Numbered from the stretch's first letter, positions 9,074-17,848 are shown. The stretch: DNA of 64,000 bases from Enterocloster asparagiformis (GCA_018380885.1 JAGZSY010000004.1:186001-250000), one strand, 5' to 3'. The notes: generated by a model not told the origin, from the sequence alone. Numbers and translations: made by a program.

Positions 9074-10244
9074 GTTTGACGAAGTGATAGACAGGCACGG
9101 GACGTTCTGTACCCAGTGGGATTATATCCAGGACCGGTTCGGAGAGCGGGATCTGCTCCCGTTTTCCATCTCGGACACGGATTTTATGGCGCCGGAGCCG
9201 GTGCGCCGGAAGCTGGCGCAGGTGGTGGAACACGGGATTTACGGCTACAGCCGCTGGAACCACGAGGCGTTTAAGGGCGCGGTGGCCGGCTATTTTGCCG
9301 CGCGTCACGGCGTGGCGGTCGGCTTGGACCAGGTGATCTACAGCCCGTCTGTGCTGTACTCCATCGCGGTGCTGTTTCGTTTGCTGGGCCGGGAGGGCGA
9401 CCGGGTGCTGGTGCTTGAACCCATGTACGACGCCTTTTACCACGTGATCCGTGACAACGGGCGGGAGCTGGTCCCCCTGCGCCTTGTGGACCGCGACGGA
9501 CGGTATGAGATCGATTTTGAGCGGTTCGGGGAGCTGGTGAAAAAATGCGATATTTTCCTGCTGTGCAGCCCCCATAACCCCACGGGCCGGGTCTGGACCA
9601 GGGAGGAGATGGACCGGATGGTGGACCTGTGCCGGCAAAACGGCGTGCCCATCATCTCCGACGAGATACACTCGGACGTGATTCTCACCGACCGGCAGCA
9701 TTGCTCCATCCTCGGGTATGCGGACCGGTACGACAAGGTGTATCTGGTCAGCTCGGCCAGCAAGACCTTCAACACGCCGGGGCTGATCGGCTCCTACTGC
9801 GTGCTGCCGGACTCCGGCATCCGGGAGCAGTTCGTGTCCAGGATGCGCAACCAGGACTTCCTCAACTCCGTCAGCCTCATGGGCATGCACGCCCTGATCA
9901 CGGGCTACGGGGAGTGCATGGATTACGTGGACCAGCTGCGCGCCTATATCCGCGGAAATATGGAGGAGCTGGCGGAGTTTGTGGACCGCGAGCTGGCGGA
10001 TCAGGGAGTTCGGTTTCGCATACCGGAGTCCACCTACCTGGCCTGGATCGACATGGGCGCGGTGAACGCGGACAGCAAAGCCATCCAGGACGCGCTGATC
10101 CATGTGGGCAAGGTGGGGATCATGCCCGGAAAGACCTACGGGGCGGAAGATTACCTGCGCATGAACCTGGGCTGCCCCCGGCAAAAGCTGCGGGAGGGGC
10201 TGAGGCGGATGAAGCTGGCCCTGGAGACGATCCCCCGCTCCTGA
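9063..10244 (+). CDS. MalY/PatB-family PLP-dependent enzyme (C-S lyase/aminotransferase)
   Basis: A 393-residue fold-type I PLP enzyme. CSPHNPTGRVW, ISDEIHSDV and SSASKTFNTPGLIGSY (PLP Lys in the last) are the class hallmarks, and the overall form (MEYKFDEVIDRHGTFCTQWD at the start) is that of MalY/PatB cystathionine beta-lyases, which split S-C bonds of cysteine conjugates. Some members act as aminotransferases. The ATG at 9063 overlaps the end of the M42 gene by 11 bp, and GGAG lies 4 bp upstream. It closes the PTS-peptidase operon. No clear hairpin terminator follows. Confidence 0.88.
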   Translation: MEYKFDEVIDRHGTFCTQWDYIQDRFGERDLLPFSISDTDFMAPEPVRRKLAQVVEHGIYGYSRWNHEAFKGAVAGYFAARHGVAVGLDQVIYSPSVLYSIAVLFRLLGREGDRVLVLEPMYDAFYHVIRDNGRELVPLRLVDRDGRYEIDFERFGELVKKCDIFLLCSPHNPTGRVWTREEMDRMVDLCRQNGVPIISDEIHSDVILTDRQHCSILGYADRYDKVYLVSSASKTFNTPGLIGSYCVLPDSGIREQFVSRMRNQDFLNSVSLMGMHALITGYGECMDYVDQLRAYIRGNMEELAEFVDRELADQGVRFRIPESTYLAWIDMGAVNADSKAIQDALIHVGKVGIMPGKTYGAEDYLRMNLGCPRQKLREGLRRMKLALETIPRS

Positions 10245-10408
10245 ATTACAAATTCCCGGAATCGTTGTCCGGGCCGGTTTCGGCCGGCGGCAAGTCGGAG
10301 GGGGTCTCCGGCCGGCCGCCGGCCTTTGGACACGCCGGGACATTTCGAGGAACTGGCGGCGCTGGTGCTGGAAGCGGTGAGAATGCCCTGTTAATTGCCG
10401 TTTTGCCA

Positions 10409-10437
10409 TTGACAAAACCCTGAAAGTGGCGTAAAAT
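10409..10437 (+). promoter_or_regulatory. Sigma-A promoter of the proS leader
   Basis: A perfect TTGACA (-35), a 17-bp spacer and TAAAAT (-10). Transcription would begin near 10444, giving a leader of about 430 nt before proS. Confidence 0.85.
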
Positions 10438-10505
10438 CGAGTCACGCGAAGAAAACATGCGTTCCATGATGTGATGGAATATCGTGGTTGAGAAAATCGT
10501 ATTTG

Positions 10506-10579
10506 ACTGTTGGGCCGCCTGCGCGCTTGGCGCGCCGGCCGTGAGAACCCGGAGCCCGGGCGCGGATCGGCCGAACAGT
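10506..10579 (+). other. Long hairpin in the proS leader
   Basis: Arms ACTGTTGGGCCG (10506-10517) and CGGCCGAACAGT (10568-10579) pair at 11 of 12 positions and enclose a very GC-rich 50-nt loop with further palindromes (GGCGCGCC, CCCGGAGCCCGGG). It sits ahead of the recognisable T-box elements and is not part of the usual T-box fold. Confidence 0.55.
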
Positions 10580-10589
10580 TGTGATAGAA

Positions 10590-10832
10590 AACAGGCTGTG
10601 AAAGGGAATAGTAAGCGGACGCGCGTCACAGAGAGGGGATCGGCGGTGAGAGATTCCTGCGAAGGCGGAAGCTGAACCGGCCCCGGAGCTTTGTATGATG
10701 AATGCAACGTAAATCCGGCGTTAACGGATTATGAGCGAGTTCCCTTTTGGGGAGCTAACTTGGGTGGTACCGCCGAGCCATTCGGTCCCATGTGTCGATT
10801 TTTCAACACATGGGAACGGATGGCTTTTTTGC
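10590..10832 (+). ncRNA. T-box riboswitch upstream of proS
   Basis: Recognisable parts in order: the loop-E strand AGTA (10610-10613) with AGC, the AG-bulge region CAGAGAGG (near 10628), GGTGAGAG of the stem I tip, GCT-GAA returning the loop-E partner (10671-10676), the T-box sequence TGGGTGGTACCGCC (10761-10774) and a terminator. The triplet straight after GAA is CCG (10677-10679), a proline codon and so the likely specifier, which fits the downstream gene. Uncharged tRNA-Pro should pair there and at the T-box bulge and prevent termination. The left boundary is approximate. Confidence 0.88.
10777..10830 (+). terminator. T-box-controlled terminator
   Basis: AGCCATTCGGTCCCATGTGT pairs with ACACATGGGAACGGATGGCT around a CGATTTTTCA loop and is followed by six or more T. 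It is the default off-structure competing with the T-box antiterminator. Confidence 0.9.
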
Positions 10833-10878
10833 AGCAACAGGACGATGATTATAATATGAATAGAAGGAGAACAAAATC

Positions 10879-12318
10879 ATGGCAAACGACAAGAAAATGG
10901 TGGAAGCCATCACATCCATGGACGTGGATTTCGCCCAGTGGTACACGGATGTGGTGAAAAAGGCCGAGCTGTGCGATTACGCCAGCGTGAAGGGCTGCAT
11001 GGTGATCAAGCCTGCGGGCTACGCGATCTGGGAGAACATCCAGAACGAGCTGGACCGCAGGTTCAAGGAGACTGGCGTGCAGAACGTGTACATGCCCCTC
11101 TTTATCCCGGAGAGCCTGCTGGAGAAGGAGAAGGACCACGTGGAGGGATTCGCCCCGGAGGTTGCCTGGGTGACCCACGGCGGTCTGGAGCCCCTGCAGG
11201 AGCGCCTGTGCGTGCGCCCCACCTCCGAGACGCTGTTCTGTGATTTCTACGCCAAGGACATCCACTCCTACCGGGATCTGCCCAGAGTGTACAACCAGTG
11301 GTGTTCCGTGGTGCGCTGGGAGAAAACCACCCGTCCCTTCCTGCGCTCCAGAGAGTTTTTGTGGCAGGAGGGCCACACCGCCCACGCCACCGCCGAGGAG
11401 GCCGAGGAGCGCACCAAACAGATGCTGAACCTTTACGCGGACTTCTGCGAGGAGGTGCTGGCGATCCCGGTTGTGCGCGGCCAGAAAACCGACAAGGAGA
11501 AATTTGCCGGCGCGGAGGCCACCTACACCATCGAGTCCCTGATGCACGACGGCAAGGCGCTGCAGTCCGGCACCAGCCACAACTTCGGCGACGGCTTTGC
11601 CAAGGCGTTTGAGATTCAGTTCACGGACAAGGACAACACGCTGAAATACGTGCACCAGACCTCCTGGGGTATGACCACCCGCATGATCGGCGCAATCATC
11701 ATGGTGCACGGGGACGACAACGGCCTGGTGCTGCCGCCCAGAATCGCGCCCGTGCAGATCATGGTGGTTCCGGTTCAGCAGCAGAAGGCGGGTGTGCTGG
11801 ACAAGGCCTTCGAGCTCAGGGAGCGCCTGACAAAGGCCGGCTTTTCCGTGAAGGTGGACGATTCCGAGAAGAGCCCGGGCTGGAAGTTCGCGGACTGCGA
11901 GATGCGCGGTATTCCGCTGCGCGTGGAGATCGGCCCCAAGGATATGGAGAAGAACCAGGCCGTTCTGGTGCGCCGCGACAATCACGAAAAGACCTTCATC
12001 TCCCTGGACGAGCTGGAGAGCAGAGCCGGCGAGATGCTGGATACGATCCAGAGCGCGATGCTTGAGAAGGCGAAAGCCCATCGGGACGCCCACACCTATG
12101 TGGCCACCCAGTGGGATGAGTTTGTGGACACAGTCAACAATAAGCCGGGCTTTGTGAAAGCCATGTGGTGCGGCTGCCAGGAGTGCGAGGACAAGATCAA
12201 GGAGACCACCGCCGCCACCTCCCGCTGCATGCCCTTTGAGCAGGAGAACTTATCCGACCACTGTGTTTGCTGCGGCAAACCGGCGAAAAAAATGGTTTAC
12301 TGGGGACGTGCATATTAA
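10879..12318 (+). CDS. proS: Prolyl-tRNA synthetase, archaeal/eukaryote-type (ProS type 3)
   Basis: A 479-residue class II synthetase that charges tRNA-Pro. Motif 2 region [20 protein letters not shown] and the [14 protein letters not shown] segment are typical; [15 protein letters not shown] is characteristic of the short type without the bacterial editing insertion. The C-terminus has the zinc-binding domain of the archaeal/eukaryotic form ([12 protein letters not shown], then [10 protein letters not shown]). AAGGAG lies 10 bp before the ATG. It is expressed from a T-box leader, so translation capacity answers to proline supply. Its stop shares a base with the ATG of the CCA-adding enzyme (TAATG). 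Confidence 0.96.
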   Translation: MANDKKMVEAITSMDVDFAQWYTDVVKKAELCDYASVKGCMVIKPAGYAIWENIQNELDRRFKETGVQNVYMPLFIPESLLEKEKDHVEGFAPEVAWVTHGGLEPLQERLCVRPTSETLFCDFYAKDIHSYRDLPRVYNQWCSVVRWEKTTRPFLRSREFLWQEGHTAHATAEEAEERTKQMLNLYADFCEEVLAIPVVRGQKTDKEKFAGAEATYTIESLMHDGKALQSGTSHNFGDGFAKAFEIQFTDKDNTLKYVHQTSWGMTTRMIGAIIMVHGDDNGLVLPPRIAPVQIMVVPVQQQKAGVLDKAFELRERLTKAGFSVKVDDSEKSPGWKFADCEMRGIPLRVEIGPKDMEKNQAVLVRRDNHEKTFISLDELESRAGEMLDTIQSAMLEKAKAHRDAHTYVATQWDEFVDTVNNKPGFVKAMWCGCQECEDKIKETTAATSRCMPFEQENLSDHCVCCGKPAKKMVYWGRAY

Positions 12319-13631
12319 TGGAAATCAGGGTTCCGGCTCCTGTGGAGCGGATTATCGGACAACTGAATGAACACGGCTACGAGGCGTACATTGTGGGCGG
12401 CTGCGTCCGCGACATGCTCTTAAACCGGGAGCCCGGGGACTGGGATATCACCACCAGCGCCCTGCCGGCCCAGGTAAAGGAAATATTTTCCAGAACGGTG
12501 GATACCGGGATTCAACACGGGACGGTGACGGTGATGATGGGCAAGGTGGGCTACGAGGTGACCACCTTCCGCATCGACGGGGAGTATGAGGACGGACGCC
12601 ACCCGAACTCCGTGGCCTTTACGCCCAACCTGACCGAGGATTTAAAGCGGCGGGATTTCACCATCAACGCCATGGCCTACAACAGCAGGACCGGGTTTGT
12701 GGACGAGTTCGGGGGCGTTAAGGACCTGAAGCGCGGTATCATACGGTGCGTGGGCGAGCCCATGGACCGTTTCACCGAGGATGCGCTGCGGATTCTGCGG
12801 GCTATCCGCTTCTCGGCCCAGCTGGGCTTTGAGATCGAGGAGCGGACCTGCGAGGCCATCCGGGCCATCGCGCCCAACCTGACCAGGGTGAGCAGGGAGC
12901 GGGTGCAGGTGGAGCTGACTAAGCTGCTGTGCAGCGCGCACCCGGAGCGCATTGCGCTGGTCTACGAGACCGGGATCAGCCGGTATGTGTCGGAAACGTT
13001 CCACCGGATTTACGCGGTCCGGGAGGGCGGACGGCCCGGCGTAAAAGGTGCCGCGGATTCCGGCGCGGTGGGCGTTGGCGAGGCAGGCTGCGAGGCGGGT
13101 ATTCCCGCCGCCGGGGAAGAAATGATCCCCCCCATACCGGTCGTCCCCGCGGAGATACCGCCGGTGAAGCACCTGCGCTGGGCCGCTTTTCTCAGGGGAG
13201 CGGCGCCTGAGCAGGCGTTTGCGGTGCTGAAGGACCTGAAGCTGGACAACGACACCATTTCCCGGGTGAAAACCCTGGTCTGCCTGCTGGGACAGGCGCT
13301 GAGGCCGGAAAAACCGGCGCTGCGCCGGGTGATGAGCGGGATCGAGGCCCCGCTCTACGACGACCTTCTGGACCTGAAAACCCTGCTGCTTCCCTGGGGC
13401 ATCCCGGAGACGGAGGACCAGCTGCGCCAGGTGCGCCGGCTCAGCGATGAGATACGCCGGGACGGCGACTGCCTGGACTTAAAGTCCCTGGCGGTGAAAG
13501 GGCAGGATGTGATGGACGCCGGCGTGAAGCCGGGCCGGGATGTGGGCCGGGCGCTGGCCGCGCTGTTGGACCTGGTTCTGGAGGACCCGTCCCGCAATAC
13601 GCGCGATTACCTGTTGCAACATCTGAAATAA
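12318..13631 (+). CDS. cca: CCA-adding tRNA nucleotidyltransferase
   Basis: A 437-residue class II nucleotidyltransferase that builds or repairs the CCA end of tRNA. The head domain has GGCVRDMLLN, the catalytic DWDITTSALP (Asp pair) and RRDFTINAMAYN; the RNA-binding helical region follows with GEPMDRFTEDALRILRAIRF. The ATG overlaps the proS stop by one base, so the two are coupled; the frame extends upstream into proS, but only this start fits. Residues about 234-282 form a Gly/Ala/Pro-rich stretch (ending MIPPIPVVPAEIPP) that interrupts the body and looks like a disordered insertion. Confidence 0.93.
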   Translation: MEIRVPAPVERIIGQLNEHGYEAYIVGGCVRDMLLNREPGDWDITTSALPAQVKEIFSRTVDTGIQHGTVTVMMGKVGYEVTTFRIDGEYEDGRHPNSVAFTPNLTEDLKRRDFTINAMAYNSRTGFVDEFGGVKDLKRGIIRCVGEPMDRFTEDALRILRAIRFSAQLGFEIEERTCEAIRAIAPNLTRVSRERVQVELTKLLCSAHPERIALVYETGISRYVSETFHRIYAVREGGRPGVKGAADSGAVGVGEAGCEAGIPAAGEEMIPPIPVVPAEIPPVKHLRWAAFLRGAAPEQAFAVLKDLKLDNDTISRVKTLVCLLGQALRPEKPALRRVMSGIEAPLYDDLLDLKTLLLPWGIPETEDQLRQVRRLSDEIRRDGDCLDLKSLAVKGQDVMDAGVKPGRDVGRALAALLDLVLEDPSRNTRDYLLQHLK

Positions 13632-13642
13632 TCATTTATAAT
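13614..13642 (+). promoter_or_regulatory. Sigma-A promoter of ridA
   Basis: TTGCAA, 17-bp spacer, TATAAT. The -35 lies inside the last codons of cca. The roughly 95-nt leader that follows contains two small hairpins (ATGCGC-TCAG-GCGCAT near 13672-13688 and GCAGGG/CCCTGC near 13700-13718). Confidence 0.8.
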
Positions 13643-13743
13643 AGCTGTTGGGGTTCGAGTATTCGAATAAAGATGCGCTCAGGCGCATATCAAAAAAGTG
13701 CAGGGACAAACTGCCCTGCGGATATCAGAAGGAGGGTATAACA

Positions 13744-14112
13744 ATGAACGTAATCAGTACAGAAAAGGCACCCGGTGCAATCGGACCGTATTCCCAGGGA
13801 TTTGAGGTAAACGGATTTGTATTTACTTCCGGCCAGATTCCGGTAAACCCGGCGGACGGCACGGTTCCGGAAGGAATCGCAGGACAGGCTGAGCAGAGCT
13901 GCAAGAACGTGGGCGCGATCCTGGAGGCTGTGGGCAGCGGCTATGACAAGGTGTTTAAGACCACCTGCTTCCTGGCCGATATGGGCGATTTCGCCGCATT
14001 CAACGAGGTTTACGCCAAGTATTTCACTTCCAAGCCCGCCAGAAGCTGTGTGGCTGTGAAAACCCTGCCGAAGGGCGTTCTGTGTGAGATCGAGGCCATC
14101 GCTGTAAAGTAA
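13744..14112 (+). CDS. ridA: RidA-family enamine/imine deaminase
   Basis: A 122-residue YjgF/YER057c/UK114 protein. It hydrolyses reactive 2-aminoacrylate and other enamines released by PLP enzymes. Family landmarks are APGAIGPYSQG at the start, VFTSGQIPVNP, and the closing ARSCVAVKTLPKGVLCEIEAIA, where the conserved Arg binds the carboxylate of the substrate. A strong site AAGGAGGG precedes the ATG at 13744; the open frame runs further upstream, but that part is leader. The nearby MalY-type enzyme is a plausible source of enamine. It has its own promoter and terminator. Confidence 0.95.
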   Translation: MNVISTEKAPGAIGPYSQGFEVNGFVFTSGQIPVNPADGTVPEGIAGQAEQSCKNVGAILEAVGSGYDKVFKTTCFLADMGDFAAFNEVYAKYFTSKPARSCVAVKTLPKGVLCEIEAIAVK

Positions 14113-14156
14113 TTCCAGCATAGCCGGAAATCATACGTGGAACAATGAATACAGAT

Positions 14157-14203
14157 AAAGGCCGCGCCATCTTACAGTCATGCGTAAGGGCTGCGGCCTT
14201 TTC
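14157..14203 (+). terminator. Rho-independent terminator of ridA
   Basis: AAGGCCGC pairs with GCGGCCTT around a 26-nt loop and runs into TTTTCT. A second copy of AAGGCCGCGG follows at about 14209, giving an alternative pairing. Confidence 0.65.
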
Positions 14204-14342
14204 TGATGAAGGCCGCGGACTTTGCACGGCCGTGGGCCGGGCCGGATGGGAAAAAATGCCGCCGTGTCCACAGACGCGCCCCAAGGCGCGGCATGGCGGC
14301 AGTCACATGAAAACACGCACGGAGAAAGGGAGTCTGCTGAGC

Positions 14343-15026
14343 ATGAAATACCTGAAATGGCTGCGCAAGCCTGTAAAATGGGCCATATATCTGGCGGCGG
14401 CGGGGTGCTGCCTTTTGATCATTGTCAACCTCTACGTGCAGGGGAGCGTCAAAAAGCGCATTGTGACGCCGGAGCAGGCGGCCGGGCTGGGCCAGGTGGA
14501 CTGCATTCTGGTGCTGGGCTGCGGCGTGCGCCAGGACGGGAGCCCCTCCGGCATGCTGAACGACCGCTTGCAGCAGGGCATCGCCCTGTACCAGGCCGGA
14601 GTGTCGGACCGCCTGCTCATGAGCGGGGATCACGGCCGGGTGGACTACGACGAGGTGAACCTGATGAAGCAGTTCGCCATTGACCACGGCGTGCCCTCGG
14701 AGGATATTTTCATGGATCACGCGGGGTTCTCCACATACGAGAGCATGTACCGGGCCAGGGACATTTTCCAGGCGGAAAGGATCGTGGTGGTCACCCAGGG
14801 CTATCACATGTACCGGGCCCTCTACGACGCCGGACAGATGGGCATGGATGCCTACGGCGTGGCCTCGGATCCACGGAGATACGGGGGCCAGAAGCTTCGG
14901 GACGCCAGGGAGATGCTGGCCCGGGCCAAGGACTTCCTCTACACCATTGCCAAGCCCAAGCCCACCTATCTGGGCGAGGCGATTCCGGTCAGCGGAAACG
15001 GGGACGCCACCAACGACAAAAAGTGA
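14343..15026 (+). CDS. YdcF/SanA-like DUF218 membrane-anchored protein
   Basis: About 227 residues: a basic start (MKYLKWLRKPVKW), one membrane helix (residues about 15-35, AIYLAAAGCCLLIIVNLYV) and an outward DUF218 domain with VDCILVLGCGVRQDG, DRLLMSGDHG and VVTQGYHMYRALYDA. Relatives are SanA and YdcF, linked to envelope integrity and vancomycin exclusion in enterobacteria; the reaction is unknown. The frame is open from 14145, but that part overlaps the ridA terminator. I prefer the ATG at 14343 (AAAGGGAG 11 bp upstream); ATG 14307 is possible. It ends at a bidirectional terminator. Confidence 0.82.
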   Translation: MKYLKWLRKPVKWAIYLAAAGCCLLIIVNLYVQGSVKKRIVTPEQAAGLGQVDCILVLGCGVRQDGSPSGMLNDRLQQGIALYQAGVSDRLLMSGDHGRVDYDEVNLMKQFAIDHGVPSEDIFMDHAGFSTYESMYRARDIFQAERIVVVTQGYHMYRALYDAGQMGMDAYGVASDPRRYGGQKLRDAREMLARAKDFLYTIAKPKPTYLGEAIPVSGNGDATNDKK

Positions 15027-15071
15027 AAAAAGGCTGCCCTCTCTCCAAAATTGGGGAGACGGCAGCCTTTT
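15026..15071. terminator. Bidirectional terminator between convergent genes
   Basis: AAAAAGGCTGCC pairs with GGCAGCCTTTT, with an inner CTCTCC/GGGGAG stem. Runs of A on the left and T on the right let it serve both the YdcF-like gene and the rubredoxin gene. Confidence 0.88.
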
Positions 15072-15101
15072 GCCTTGCAGGCGCCAGCCCGCAGGTTGAA
15101 A

Positions 15102-15731
15102 TCAGAGCTTTTCGAAGTAGCTGGCGTCCTTGCCGCATACCGGGCAGATAAAATCCGGGGGCAGGGTGTCGGACTCCAGGATATAGCCGCAGACTTTGCA
15201 GCGGTAGCCCACCACCTTGCCCGCGTCCTTCTGGTAGGAGGGAGCGTTCGGAGGCGTGGCGCCGTTTTTCTTGCTGTGGTAGTTGGCGTAGGTGAGGGCA
15301 GGGGCGTTCATGTCCAGGGTCTCAGCCTCAGTCACCTCGCCCACCACGATCACATGGGTTCCCACATCCAGGGTGGAGACCACGCGGCAGGCAAAACGGG
15401 CGCAAGCGCCGTCCGTGGGATACGGGTTGTTCAGGCCGTCGCGGCCCTGGGGTATGCCGTCGAACTTGTTGGCGTCGCGGCTGCTCTGGAAGCCGAAGCG
15501 CTTGATCTGATCCATACTCACGTCGTCGGACAGGACCACGGCGGAGAAGGTGCCGGAAATTTCGATCAGCTTCAGCGTCTCGTTGTTTTTGTTGAGCGCG
15601 ATGGACAGGCGCGCGGGCTCCGCGGTGACCTGGGTCAGCGTGTTGATGACGCAGCCTGCGTTTTTGCCATCCGCGCTGGTGGATACGATGTAAACCCCAT
15701 AACTCATCTTAAAAAATGCTTTTGGATCCAT
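15102..15731 (-). CDS. Flavin reductase-rubredoxin fusion (high-molecular-weight rubredoxin)
   Basis: A 209-residue two-domain protein. Residues 1-150 form a split-barrel FMN-binding flavin reductase domain (MDPKAFFKMSYGVYIVST, GCVINTLTQVT, ALNKNNETLKLI). Residues 165-209 are a rubredoxin with YRCKVCGYILES and FICPVCGKDASYF, four Cys for one iron. Proteins of this layout pass electrons from NAD(P)H to flavodiiron or peroxide-reducing partners in clostridia and acetogens and help them survive oxygen. AAGGAAGGGAG precedes the chosen ATG; 14 in-frame upstream codons lack a ribosome site. A promoter with a dyad at its -35 lies upstream. Confidence 0.92.
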   Translation of the reverse strand: MDPKAFFKMSYGVYIVSTSADGKNAGCVINTLTQVTAEPARLSIALNKNNETLKLIEISGTFSAVVLSDDVSMDQIKRFGFQSSRDANKFDGIPQGRDGLNNPYPTDGACARFACRVVSTLDVGTHVIVVGEVTEAETLDMNAPALTYANYHSKKNGATPPNAPSYQKDAGKVVGYRCKVCGYILESDTLPPDFICPVCGKDASYFEKL

Positions 15732-15816
15732 AGTGTAACTCCCTTCCTTTTGTTTCGTCGAATGCGTTGGCATTGAGTTGATTCGTTCGCTATGTTATAT
15801 TATGTACTATAATGGC

Positions 15817-15845
15817 AGTATAGCATACGGGGAAAAATAAATCAA
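15817..15845 (-). promoter_or_regulatory. Sigma-A promoter of the rubredoxin gene
   Basis: Read on the minus strand: TTGATT, 17-bp spacer, TATACT. Its -35 overlaps the dyad at 15841-15865. Confidence 0.75.
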
Positions 15846-15865
15846 TAATAATTACTATTATTGAT
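15841..15865. promoter_or_regulatory. AT-only operator-like dyad
   Basis: Perfect 10-bp arms ATCAATAATA and TATTATTGAT around a 5-nt centre. It covers the -35 of the minus-strand rubredoxin promoter and lies about 45 bp before the sigma-54 activator gene, so a repressor bound here could act on either. Confidence 0.6.
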
Positions 15866-15907
15866 CGGAGATTCGTGGAACTGACGGCAGCAATATGGGG
15901 GAATATG

Positions 15908-17848
15908 ATGGAAAATACAGAAGATAGGAAAAGAGTGCCGGAGATATGCCTGATCGCGCCCTCCCAGTCCCTGGCGGACCTCACCCGGCGGGTGGCGGAG
16001 GATCGGGGGATCGAGGTGGGAATCTATGTGGCGGTCCTGGATGAGGGACCGAAGCTGGCAAAACGGTTGACGGCCCAGGGGGCGCGGATTTTTGTCAGCC
16101 GCAAGGGCACGGCGGAGCTGCTGGCGCAGAACCATTACACGGTGGCCAAGATCAGCACCACGCTCAACGACTATCTGCGGCATCTGGATTTGCTAAAGGG
16201 GCATCAGGGGAAAATGGTGATTGTGGAGTACGTGAGCTTTTTAAAGGAGCTGAAGCTGCTCTGCCGCTACCTGGGGGTAGAGAACACTATGATTCTTGGA
16301 TATCAGAACGCCACAGAGTACGAGCAGTGCGTGAAAACGGCCCTGAACAGCGAGGCCACCTGCTTTATGGGCGGCGGGGCCTCGCTGCCCTACGAGGCCA
16401 AACGCCACAAAATCCCCTACACGGTGGTGGAGAACACCTACGAGTCGGTGAGTATCGCGCTGGACGCGGCCCTGCAGCTGCTCAATGTGCAGAAGGCCGA
16501 GCGGAATAAGCGCAAGGAATACGAGATTCAGCTGAAAAAGTATGAGACGCTCATGGATCACACCCGGGATGCCATCATCAACGTGGATGCAGAGGGCCGC
16601 GTCTCCATCATGAACACCGAGGCGTGCAGTATGCTGCGTTTAAGCGGCAGCGTGGTGGGACGGGATATCCGCCGGCTGCTGCCGGAGCTGGAGTTCGACG
16701 GATTACAGCACCTGTCGGGCCAGGAGGCCGGCCAGATCATCAAGATTCAGGGTCAGCTCATCTCCGTCAACAGGATTCCCATTGTGATCAACGGGAATTT
16801 TGAGGGCGCCATCTATTTTTTCCAGAGCGTCCAGAGCATCCAGAAGAGCGAGCAGAGAATCCGTTTGCAGCTCCACCAGAAGGGGCTGGTGGCAAAATAC
16901 CGGTTCGAGGACATTCTGGGGGAGAGCGCCAGCCTGGAACGGGTGAAATTGATTGCGCGCAGCTACGCCTGCGCGGACTCCTCAATCCTGCTTACCGGTG
17001 AGACGGGGAGCGGAAAGGAGCTGTTCGCCCAGAGCATCCACAACAGCAGCCCCCGCTGTAACGGCCCCTTTGTGGCCATCAACTGCGCGGCCCTGCCCAA
17101 GGACCTGCTGAGCAGCCAGCTGTTCGGCTACGAGGAGGGCAGCTTTACCGGGGCGGCCAAGGGCGGCAAGCCGGGGATATTTGAGCTGGCCCACGGGGGC
17201 ACCATTTTCCTGGACGAGATCGGGGAGATACCGGAGGAGACGCAGATTCAGCTGCTGCGGGTCTTGCAGGAAAAGGAGGTGCGCCGTCTCAGCAGCGATA
17301 AGGTGATTCCCATCGACGTCCGGGTGATCTGCGCCACCAACAAGAACCTGGCGCTGGAGGTGAAGGAGCGGCGGTTCCGCATGGATTTGTTCTATAGGAT
17401 CAATGTGCTGAAGCTGGAGATTCCGCCGCTCAGGCAGCGGCGGGAGGACATTCCGCTCTTGACGGACCATTTTCTGGGGGAATTCTGCCGGGAGGGACGG
17501 CTGGCGGAGGTGCGCGGTCGGATGCGGGAATTGTATCCGCGGATGATGGAATATTCCTGGCCGGGAAATATCCGGGAGCTCAGGGCCGTGGCCGAGCGCA
17601 TCGCCATCCTGCTGGACCAGGGTTTTCCCCTGGAGATCGACGCCCATATGCTGATGGAGGACTATGGCGGGCTGGAGCTTGGGGAGGCGCCGGCGGAGGT
17701 GAAAGCACAGTCGATCCCAATGTGCAGGCGCGAGGATATCATCCTGGCGCTCAAGAAGTGCAATTATCACAAACAGGAGGCGGCCCGGGAGCTGGGGATT
17801 TCCCGCAGCACCCTGTGGCGGCTGATCCGGAAATATGAAATTGAATAG
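15908..17848 (+). CDS. Sigma-54-dependent activator with PrpR-type sensor domain
   Basis: About 646 residues. Domains: PrpR_N-like ligand domain (about 10-185), PAS (about 205-310, YETLMDHTRDAIINVDAEGR), AAA+ core (about 335-560) and Fis-type HTH (KQEAARELGISRSTLWRLI). The core has Walker A GETGSGKE, GSFTGA (the sigma-54 contact loop, usually GAFTGA) and Walker B GGTIFLDEIGE. PrpR_N domains are known from the propionate regulator and sense small carboxylates. The downstream sigma-54 promoter and carboxylate genes make it their likely activator. The start is uncertain: GTG 15875 and ATG 15905 are in frame; GGGGGA is 5 bp before 15908. Confidence 0.93.
   Translation: MENTEDRKRVPEICLIAPSQSLADLTRRVAEDRGIEVGIYVAVLDEGPKLAKRLTAQGARIFVSRKGTAELLAQNHYTVAKISTTLNDYLRHLDLLKGHQGKMVIVEYVSFLKELKLLCRYLGVENTMILGYQNATEYEQCVKTALNSEATCFMGGGASLPYEAKRHKIPYTVVENTYESVSIALDAALQLLNVQKAERNKRKEYEIQLKKYETLMDHTRDAIINVDAEGRVSIMNTEACSMLRLSGSVVGRDIRRLLPELEFDGLQHLSGQEAGQIIKIQGQLISVNRIPIVINGNFEGAIYFFQSVQSIQKSEQRIRLQLHQKGLVAKYRFEDILGESASLERVKLIARSYACADSSILLTGETGSGKELFAQSIHNSSPRCNGPFVAINCAALPKDLLSSQLFGYEEGSFTGAAKGGKPGIFELAHGGTIFLDEIGEIPEETQIQLLRVLQEKEVRRLSSDKVIPIDVRVICATNKNLALEVKERRFRMDLFYRINVLKLEIPPLRQRREDIPLLTDHFLGEFCREGRLAEVRGRMRELYPRMMEYSWPGNIRELRAVAERIAILLDQGFPLEIDAHMLMEDYGGLELGEAPAEVKAQSIPMCRREDIILALKKCNYHKQEAARELGISRSTLWRLIRKYEIE

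Noticed and set aside
10250..10340. Terminator behind the MalY-type gene
   Set aside because: There are several GGCCGG palindromes, but no T run follows any of them.
8601..10445. Long minus-strand open frame (614 codons) opposite the M42 and MalY-type genes
   Set aside because: It is the mirror of strongly supported plus-strand enzymes; its composition (His, Arg, Pro-rich) and missing ribosome site mark it as a shadow.
10849..12093. Minus-strand frame of 414 codons opposite proS
   Set aside because: proS motifs are intact on the plus strand; the antisense product has no domain character.
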